Positions 1 to 4,513 of a stretch of DNA of 5,919 nucleotides are shown here, in pieces. The notes beneath the pieces were generated by a model. The model ran no database searches. It worked only from the letters and a program-made list of their open reading frames with translations, and was not told the origin of the DNA. Position numbers and translations under genes: made by a program. The stretch lies in contig CALHQN010000349.1 in NCBI GenBank assembly GCA_938036585.1, forward strand, positions 1-5,919, in the 5' to 3' direction. Positions within the stretch are counted from its first letter, which is position 1. Every line of letters begins with the position of its first letter. This DNA is from an uncultured Campylobacter sp. (GTDB lineage: Bacteria > Campylobacterota > Campylobacteria > Campylobacterales > Campylobacteraceae).

Positions 1-37
1 AAGATTTTGAAAATTTGTAGAATTAAAATTTAACGAT

Positions 38-66
38 AAATTTGACCGAGCGGATCGGTCAAATTT
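38..66 (-). terminator. Probable transcription terminator after ppa (hairpin)
   Basis: A perfect 12-bp inverted repeat (AAATTTGACCGA at 38-49, TCGGTCAAATTT at 55-66) flanks a 5-nt loop. It begins 35 nt beyond the ppa stop codon in the direction of transcription. Each arm has a GC-rich inner half and an AAATTT outer half, so on either strand the stem ends in a short T run that lies inside the stem; on the minus strand this is followed by ATCGTTAAATTTT. There is no long uninterrupted T tract, so it is not a textbook intrinsic terminator. Its symmetry would let it work in both directions if a convergent gene lies to the left of the window. Nothing else is recognisable in positions 1-101. Confidence 0.6.
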
Positions 67-101
67 TGATTAAATTTTCGCGCCGAGCGCACAAAAAGGG
101 A

Positions 102-620
102 TTATTTATAAGCCTTAATCGCTTTATCTAGAATTTTCTCCGCTTCCGCGGCGCTTGCGAAATCCTTTACTTTGACCCATTTATTCGGCTCTAAAAGCTT
201 GTAGGTTTCGAAGAAATTTTTAATTTTGTCCAGCGTCGCTTTAGGCAGATCGGAGACCCCTTTGATGCCGTCATATCGCGGATCGATCTTGCTAACCGGC
301 ACGGCAAGCAGCTTCTCGTCCATTCCGCTTTCGTCCTCCATCATCAAAACGCCGATTAGGCGGCACGGGATCACGCTGCCTGCGGCAAGCGGGTATTCGT
401 TTAGCACCAAAACATCCGCAGGATCGCCGTCGTCGGCTAGGGTGTTCGGCACGAAGCCGTAGTTTGCGGGATAAAACATCGCGCCGTAGAGCACGCGATC
501 TACGCAGAGCGCACCGCTTGCCTTGTCTATCTCGTATTTGATATTCGAGCCGTAAGGGATCTCGATTACTGCGTTGATTTTATCGGGGTTTGAGCCCACT
601 TTTATCTTTGAAAGATCCAT
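102..620 (-). CDS. ppa: Inorganic pyrophosphatase, family I (soluble)
   Basis: This 172-residue protein hydrolyses pyrophosphate to two phosphates in the cytoplasm, pulling tRNA charging and nucleic acid synthesis forward. The family I signature DGDPADV lies at residues 64-70 and supplies the metal-binding aspartates D64, D66 and D69. Other active-site positions known from E. coli PPase are present: E20, K28, E30, R42, Y54, D96, D101, K103, Y140 and K141. The length is normal for bacterial hexameric enzymes, so the gene looks intact. The ATG at 618-620 is preceded by AAGGA (626-630) with a 5-nt spacer. That site directly abuts and partly overlaps the stop codon of the upstream exported-protein gene (630-632), so the two genes are almost certainly co-transcribed and perhaps translationally coupled. 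It is the last gene of the leftward cluster and is followed by a hairpin. Confidence 0.97.
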   Translation of the reverse strand: MDLSKIKVGSNPDKINAVIEIPYGSNIKYEIDKASGALCVDRVLYGAMFYPANYGFVPNTLADDGDPADVLVLNEYPLAAGSVIPCRLIGVLMMEDESGMDEKLLAVPVSKIDPRYDGIKGVSDLPKATLDKIKNFFETYKLLEPNKWVKVKDFASAAEAEKILDKAIKAYK

Positions 621-629
621 AGTTTTCCT

Positions 630-986
630 TTATTTAGAATTTAAAATTTTGATATTTTTCACGTCTATCGTCGTTTTGATAAAATCTTTATCGATCTCGC
701 CGCTAATTCGCACGAGCGTATTTTCATCCACGCTTACGCCGCGCCAAACGTCGTCATCGATCTCAACCTCGATGCTATCGCCGTTTTGATCCACAAATCT
801 ATAATGTTCATGTCTGAGTTGAGATTTTATCCTGCCGTCGATCGCGACAAAAGAATCATCTCTTAATTTAAGCGCTTCTTTGACGCTTGACGGTTGAGTT
901 TGCGCCGCGGAGCCGCTTGGCACAAAGCCGCCCGCGCCGAATGCAGCTGCACACAAAGCCATACTAATTAAAAATTTTCTAACCAT
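630..986 (-). CDS. Exported BOF / YgiW-YdeI family OB-fold protein
   Basis: With the start chosen here this is a 118-residue predicted periplasmic protein. Residues 1-28 form a signal peptide: a basic n-region (VRK), a hydrophobic stretch from FLISMALC to GGFV, and a plausible cleavage site after Ser-Ala-Ala. The mature part matches the bacterial OB-fold (BOF) family, with LRDDSFVAIDGRI, the HEHYRFVDQNG turn, EVEIDDDVWRG, RISGEIDKD and a final DVKNIKI strand. E. coli YgiW and YdeI, linked in the literature to stress tolerance, share this pattern; their ligands are poorly defined, so no function is claimed beyond the fold. The open frame extends two codons further to an ATG at 992, but AAGG touches that ATG directly. 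AAGGA at 992-996 sits 5 nt before the ATG at 986, matching its neighbours. The TAA stop at 630-632 touches the ppa ribosome binding site. Confidence 0.88.
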   Translation of the reverse strand: MVRKFLISMALCAAAFGAGGFVPSGSAAQTQPSSVKEALKLRDDSFVAIDGRIKSQLRHEHYRFVDQNGDSIEVEIDDDVWRGVSVDENTLVRISGEIDKDFIKTTIDVKNIKILNSK

Positions 987-991
987 ATCCA

Positions 992-996
992 TCCTT
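992..996 (-). promoter_or_regulatory. Ribosome binding site that sets the BOF gene start
   Basis: On the minus strand AAGGA is followed by TGGAT and then the ATG at 984-986, a 5-nt spacer. The same AAGGA overlaps the upstream in-frame ATG (990-992), which therefore has no usable spacing. This favours the shorter protein beginning MVRKF. Confidence 0.75.
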
Positions 997-1037
997 AAAT
1001 TTTAATCTCTGCGTTCGCAAACAGATTCGGAATTTCA

Positions 1038-1115
1038 TTAAATTTAAAAGACCGCTTCATTTGACGCTCGCATTAAATTTACACGGCGAGCTGCTTAAAT
1101 TTACGCTTAAATTTT
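1038..1115. repeat. Cluster of TAAATTTA palindromes in the adk-BOF gap
   Basis: The 8-bp palindrome TAAATTTA occurs at 1039-1046, 1074-1081 and 1096-1103, with a near copy TAAATTTT at 1108-1115; two further perfect copies form part of the hairpin at 1124-1202. The copies at 1074 and 1096 belong to a longer direct repeat, TTAAATTTAC, 22 bp apart. A small stem (GCTCGC 1066-1071 with GCGAGC 1086-1091) encloses one copy. No open frame of any plausible length fills this gap. The function is unknown; it may be neutral AT-rich spacer, protein binding sites, or remnants of a duplicated element. Confidence 0.55.
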
Positions 1116-1123
1116 GACTATCT

Positions 1124-1202
1124 CGCGCAACGGCAAGCTATAAATTTAAAGGCGCGCTCGTACCGAAAAGCGCGTCTAAATTTAAGCTGCCGCCAAAGCG
1201 CG
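1124..1202 (-). repeat. Long imperfect hairpin immediately after the adk stop
   Basis: The two halves of this 79-nt stretch pair in five blocks: CGCGC 1124-1128 with GCGCG 1198-1202; CGGC 1131-1134 with GCCG 1189-1192; AGCT 1136-1139 with 1185-1188; TAAATTTA 1141-1148 with 1177-1184; and CGCGCT 1153-1158 with AGCGCG 1169-1174. Single-base bulges and small internal loops separate them, and the terminal loop is 10 nt. That is 27 base pairs in all. On the minus strand it starts at the base directly after the adk TAG codon (1203-1205). No T run follows it, so it is not a standard intrinsic terminator. It could stabilise the aspS-adk message 3' end, attenuate transcription into the BOF-ppa genes, or be a structured repeat. 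Confidence 0.6.
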
Positions 1203-1784
1203 CTAGCCCAGCTTTTCGATCTCCTCGGCGATTATCGCATTGATATCGGCTACGATCTCCTCGACCGTGCGCTCGCCGTTTACGATATGAAAGATGCCCG
1301 CATCGCCGTAAAATTTACGAATATCCTCGATCGGCTCCGAAAATACGCGCATCCTGTTTTTAAAGACCTCCGCGTTATCATCCGCCCCGCGAGCGCGCCC
1401 CAAAACGCGCTGCTCGGCGACCTCTTCGCTGACGCACACCTCGATGACGGCGCTAAGGGCTACGTCTTCGTCGCCTTGCAGTACCTCGTCTAGCTTGCTC
1501 ATCTGCTCGACGCTTCTTGGATAGCCGTCGATGATGATAAGATCCTTCGGCGAGCTCTTAATCGCACCGATTATGACGTTTACGACGACGTCGAGCGGGA
1601 CTAAATTTCCGCCTGAGATGAAGCTATCTATCTGCCTACCAAGAGCGCTGCCGCTTGCTACCTCGGCGCGCAGCAGATCGCCGGTGGAGTAGTGCTCGAT
1701 GCTTTGATTCATCCGAGCGATCATGCTCGCATCGGTCGTTTTGCCGCTGCCCGGAGCGCCGATGATTAAAAAAAGGCTTTTCAT
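1203..1784 (-). CDS. adk: Adenylate kinase (short-LID type)
   Basis: This 193-residue cytoplasmic enzyme interconverts AMP + ATP and two ADP. The P-loop GAPGSGKT is at residues 9-16, the AMP-binding segment [10 protein letters not shown] at 32-41, and the conserved DGYPRS at 86-91 carries the AMP-contacting region. The LID (about 129-144, GRARGADDN then the arginine-bearing FKNR) is short and has no cysteine zinc-binding set, as in other short bacterial Adks. All key arginines expected for phosphate contact appear present (R39, R90, R130, R132, R144). The ATG at 1782-1784 overlaps the TGA of aspS as ATGA, and AAAGGAG (about 1790-1796) lies 5 nt upstream inside the aspS coding region. Translation is therefore probably coupled to aspS. 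The TAG stop at 1203-1205 is followed at once by a long hairpin. Confidence 0.96.
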   Translation of the reverse strand: MKSLFLIIGAPGSGKTTDASMIARMNQSIEHYSTGDLLRAEVASGSALGRQIDSFISGGNLVPLDVVVNVIIGAIKSSPKDLIIIDGYPRSVEQMSKLDEVLQGDEDVALSAVIEVCVSEEVAEQRVLGRARGADDNAEVFKNRMRVFSEPIEDIRKFYGDAGIFHIVNGERTVEEIVADINAIIAEEIEKLG

Positions 1785-3535
1785 TTCTGCTCCTTTTTCT
1801 GAAGCCTAAGCCCAAGCTCGCGAAGCTGCTCGTCGGTCACGACGCTAGGGGCTTTGGTGAGCGGACACTGCGCGCGCTGCGTTTTAGGAAACGCGATGAC
1901 CTCGCGGATACTGCTTGAGCCGGTAACGAGCATCATCAGCCTATCAAAGCCGATCGCGATACCTCCGTGCGGAGGCGCACCGAAGCTTAGCGCATCGAGC
2001 AGGAAGCCGAATTTCTCCCTCTGCTCTGCAGGCTCGATCTTAAGCAGCCTAAAGACCTTTTCTTGAATGTCCGCTTTATGTATCCTGATACTGCCGCCGC
2101 CAAGCTCGATGCCGTTTAACACGACGTCGTAGGCAATCGAGGTAATATCCTCCAGATCGGGCTCGTCGGGGTTGTTCGGCATAGTGAAAGGATGGTGCAT
2201 CGCGGAGTAGCTGCCGTCGTCGTTTTGCTCAAACATCGGGAAATTTACGACCCACAAAAACTCAAGCCTGTTCGGATCGATCAGGCCAAGCTCGTTTGCA
2301 AGGAAAATTCTAAATCTGCCCATATAATCAAGCACGATTTTCTTTTTGCCCGCGCCGAAAAATACGACGTCGCCGACTTTAAGCTCACAGCGCTTGATGA
2401 GTTCGTCCAGCTCGCTTTTTTCAAAGAATTTTACCAGCGGCCCCTTTAGTCCGTCCTCTTTTACTTGGATAAACGCAAGTCCCTGCGCGCCGAATTTTTT
2501 CACGTATTCCTCAAAACCTTGCATCTGCCGCTTGCTAAATTTCAGATCGCCGCCCTCGACTTTGAGCGCTTTTACGCGGTTGGCTTTGCGGTCTTTGGCT
2601 AAATTTGAAAAAATTTCATTACTCGATTTTTCAAAAATATCGGCTACGTCGATGAAAGGCATATCATAGCGCAGATCGGGTTTGTCGCTGCCGTAAAGCT
2701 CCATCGCGTCTTTATACTCCATATGTCTAAAAGGAGTGACGATCTCGCGACCGCAGGATTTGAAAATGTCCTTTAAAACCTCCTCGGCTACGCTCATTAC
2801 GTCGTATTGGGTATTGAAGCTCATCTCGATATCGATCTGCGTAAATTCCGGCTGGCGGTCGGCGCGCAAGTCTTCGTCGCGGAAACAGCGCGCGATCTGG
2901 AAGTATTTATCAAAGCCGGAGCACATCAAAAGCTGCTTGAAAAGCTGCGGACTTTGCGGAAGCGCGTAGAAGCTGCCCGGATAGACGCGGCTAGGCACCA
3001 GATAATCCCTAGCGCCCTCAGGCGTCGCGCGCGTTAAGATCGGCGTTTCGACCTCCACAAAGCCCAGCCTATCGAGCGCGTTTCGCGCGGCGATCGCAGC
3101 CTTGGAACGCATCTTAAATTTATCGAAGCTTCCGTCGGCGCGCAGATCCAAAAAGCGGTATTTCAGCTTCGTTTCTTCATTGACGCTTTTATCGCCGATT
3201 ACGAAAGGAAGCGGCTTGCTTGGATTTTCGATCTGCAGATCCTCTACTACGACTTCGATGTCGCCGGTTTTTAAATTTGGATTTTCCAGCCCCTCGCCGC
3301 GAGCTCGGATCTTGCCGACGGCTTTTAGGACAAATTCGTTTCGTACTTCGTTTGCAATTTCATACGCTTTTTTGCTATCTTTGGGATCGCACACGAGCTG
3401 AAGCAAGCCGCTTCGGTCGCGCAGATCTATGAAAATAACGCCGCCGTGGTCGCGGTAAGAATTTACCCAGCCGCACACGGTTACACTTTTGCCGATATCG
3501 TTTTTACTCAAATCGGTGCAATAATGACTTCGCAA
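1781..3535 (-). CDS. aspS: Aspartyl-tRNA synthetase, probably non-discriminating (Asp/Asn)
   Basis: This class IIb synthetase charges tRNA with aspartate, releasing AMP and PPi. The chosen product has 584 residues, the usual bacterial length. It has an N-terminal OB-fold anticodon-binding domain (about 1-104), then the catalytic core with [11 protein letters not shown] (194-204), motif 2 [16 protein letters not shown] (218-233), an inserted GAD domain (about 275-400), [10 protein letters not shown] (477-486) and motif 3 GIAIGFDRL (525-533). The frame stays open 11 codons upstream to a TTG at 3568, but TTG at 3533-3535 has AAAGGAG 5 nt before it and gives the family N-terminus (M)RSHYCTDL. Leu83 and Leu88 in [10 protein letters not shown] match the leucines I recall as linked to relaxed tRNA recognition in the Helicobacter pylori enzyme. 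If so, it would also make Asp-tRNA(Asn) for GatCAB amidation. It is first in the leftward cluster and overlaps adk by 4 nt. Confidence 0.96.
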   Translation of the reverse strand: MRSHYCTDLSKNDIGKSVTVCGWVNSYRDHGGVIFIDLRDRSGLLQLVCDPKDSKKAYEIANEVRNEFVLKAVGKIRARGEGLENPNLKTGDIEVVVEDLQIENPSKPLPFVIGDKSVNEETKLKYRFLDLRADGSFDKFKMRSKAAIAARNALDRLGFVEVETPILTRATPEGARDYLVPSRVYPGSFYALPQSPQLFKQLLMCSGFDKYFQIARCFRDEDLRADRQPEFTQIDIEMSFNTQYDVMSVAEEVLKDIFKSCGREIVTPFRHMEYKDAMELYGSDKPDLRYDMPFIDVADIFEKSSNEIFSNLAKDRKANRVKALKVEGGDLKFSKRQMQGFEEYVKKFGAQGLAFIQVKEDGLKGPLVKFFEKSELDELIKRCELKVGDVVFFGAGKKKIVLDYMGRFRIFLANELGLIDPNRLEFLWVVNFPMFEQNDDGSYSAMHHPFTMPNNPDEPDLEDITSIAYDVVLNGIELGGGSIRIHKADIQEKVFRLLKIEPAEQREKFGFLLDALSFGAPPHGGIAIGFDRLMMLVTGSSSIREVIAFPKTQRAQCPLTKAPSVVTDEQLRELGLRLQKKEQK

Positions 3536-3540
3536 ATTTA

Positions 3541-3547
3541 CTCCTTT
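3541..3547 (-). promoter_or_regulatory. Ribosome binding site that sets the aspS TTG start
   Basis: AAAGGAG on the minus strand is followed by TAAAT and then TTG at 3533-3535. It lies inside the longer open frame, so if it is used, the upstream TTG at 3566-3568 is not the start. It is the strongest Shine-Dalgarno match in the window and makes up for the weak TTG codon. Confidence 0.85.
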
Positions 3548-3554
3548 AAAATTA

Positions 3555-3594
3555 TTTGTAAAACGCAAGTATAGTTAAATTTTGCTTTTACAAA
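3555..3594. repeat. Inverted repeat in the aspS-nadK divergent promoter region
   Basis: TTTGTAAAA-C-GCAA (3555-3568) is mirrored by TTGCTTTTACAAA (3582-3594). This gives 13 paired positions with a single bulged C at 3564 and a 13-nt centre (3569-3581). The left arm ends in the proposed aspS -10 region and the right arm starts at the proposed nadK -35 element, so a dimeric regulator bound here could affect both genes. It could also be chance symmetry in AT-rich DNA. No known operator consensus was recognised. Confidence 0.5.
3568..3573 (-). promoter_or_regulatory. Candidate aspS -10 element
   Basis: TATACT on the minus strand differs from the sigma-70 consensus TATAAT at one base. Initiation about 7 nt downstream would give a leader of roughly 25-28 nt carrying the AAAGGAG site. 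No convincing -35 box is seen at the right distance; Campylobacter promoters are known to rely on an extended -10 and T-rich upstream DNA instead. Confidence 0.45.
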
Positions 3595-3610
3595 GCTAAT
3601 TTTTTATAAA
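3582..3610 (+). promoter_or_regulatory. Candidate nadK-recN promoter
   Basis: TTGCTT (3582-3587) and TATAAA (3605-3610) are separated by exactly 17 bp, with T-rich DNA in the spacer as is usual for epsilonproteobacterial sigma-70 promoters. Initiation near 3617 would leave a short leader of about 15 nt before the nadK ATG. TAAAAT at 3607-3612 is an alternative -10 register. Confidence 0.5.
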
Positions 3611-3631
3611 ATAGCGCCCGAAAGTAGAAAA

Positions 3632-4513
3632 ATGGAAAGCAAAAACAAAATCCACGAAAATTTAAAATTTGCAGGGCTGATAGCCAAAAAATCGGATGAG
3701 ATTCGCCCCGTCGCGGAGCAAATTTGTGAAATTTTAAAAGCGCAAAGCATCGAGCCTTTGATGCAGCAAGATAGCGCCGAGTTTTTCGGTTTTAAGCCGC
3801 ATATGCTTGCAGAAATTTTAAAAAAGACCAATTTTTTAATCAGTCTCGGCGGCGACGGCACGCTTATCGGGTTTGCGAGGCTGCTAAGCGATAAAAACGC
3901 CTTTATTTTGGGTATCAACGCGGGCACTTTGGGCTTTTTAACGGACGTGCAGCCGAGCGAATTTGCAAAATTTTTAAAGGAATTTTTGCGCGGCGAATAC
4001 GAGATCGAGCGCCCGTTTTTGCTTGAAGTGATACTGGAAAACGGCAGCGGCAAGATCGTCCGCAAGACCGCATTTAACGACGTCGTAATCACCCGCAGCC
4101 ATATCTCTTCGATGGCGGAGATCGACGCCTTTTTAAACAGAAAATATTTCAACACCTACTACGGCGACGGCGTGATCGTAAGCTCCGCCGTGGGCTCGAC
4201 CGCGTACAATATGAGCGCGAACGGCCCGATCGTATATCCTCTGTGCGACGTGTTTTGCGTCACGCCGATCTGCTCGCACAGCCTGACGCAGCGGCCTTTG
4301 ATCCTTCCCAAAGAGTATCTCGTAAGCTTCAAAAACGCCGGAAGCTCCGAAGTTAGCGTCGTCATCGACGGACAAGACGTTTTTGATATGGCGGAGCTTA
4401 GCAGCGTGAGCGCTAAAATTTCACACGCCAAAGCAAATTTAATAAAACGCAAGAGCTACGATTATTTCGATGTTTTAAAGGCCAAACTCAGATGGGGGCA
4501 CGGCGGATGCTAG
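3632..4513 (+). CDS. nadK: NAD kinase
   Basis: This 293-residue cytoplasmic enzyme phosphorylates NAD to NADP using ATP or polyphosphate. The diagnostic GGDGT motif is at residues 73-77, inside SLGGDGTLIGFARL. The conserved FNDVVI segment is at 148-153 and the glycine-rich NAD-binding stretch beginning GDGVIVSS runs from about 178 to 201, with STAYN and ANGPIV inside it. SHSLTQRPLILP lies at 215-226 and IDGQ at 245-248. The order and spacing are those of bacterial NadK and the length is typical, so it looks intact. The start codon lacks a strong Shine-Dalgarno match: only GTAGAAA precedes it. The first ~70 residues are poorly conserved in this family, so the start is less certain than the identity. 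The TAG stop (4511-4513) overlaps the recN start by 7 nt, implying one transcript and coupled translation. Confidence 0.95.
   Translation: MESKNKIHENLKFAGLIAKKSDEIRPVAEQICEILKAQSIEPLMQQDSAEFFGFKPHMLAEILKKTNFLISLGGDGTLIGFARLLSDKNAFILGINAGTLGFLTDVQPSEFAKFLKEFLRGEYEIERPFLLEVILENGSGKIVRKTAFNDVVITRSHISSMAEIDAFLNRKYFNTYYGDGVIVSSAVGSTAYNMSANGPIVYPLCDVFCVTPICSHSLTQRPLILPKEYLVSFKNAGSSEVSVVIDGQDVFDMAELSSVSAKISHAKANLIKRKSYDYFDVLKAKLRWGHGGC

Noticed and set aside
630..986. BOF protein as a lipoprotein because of a cysteine in the signal peptide
   Set aside because: The residues before the cysteine (Met-Ala-Leu) do not fit a lipobox, and a normal Ser-Ala-Ala cleavage site follows.
999..1004. TAAAAT on the minus strand as a -10 for the BOF gene
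   Set aside because: Initiation would fall inside or after the ribosome binding site at 992-996, leaving no usable leader.
1038..1184. TAAATTTA copies as a CRISPR-like array
   Set aside because: The unit is only 8 bp and palindromic, the spacing is irregular (35, 22, 45, 36), and no cas genes are nearby.
2346..2669. Plus-strand open frame of 107 residues within aspS
   Set aside because: It is antisense to the AspRS GAD domain and has no recognisable motif; it is a shadow of a conserved gene.
3604..4155. Minus-strand open frame of 183 residues opposite nadK
   Set aside because: It lies fully antisense to a clear NAD kinase gene, has a Ser/Leu/Ile-rich low-information composition, and matches no known family.
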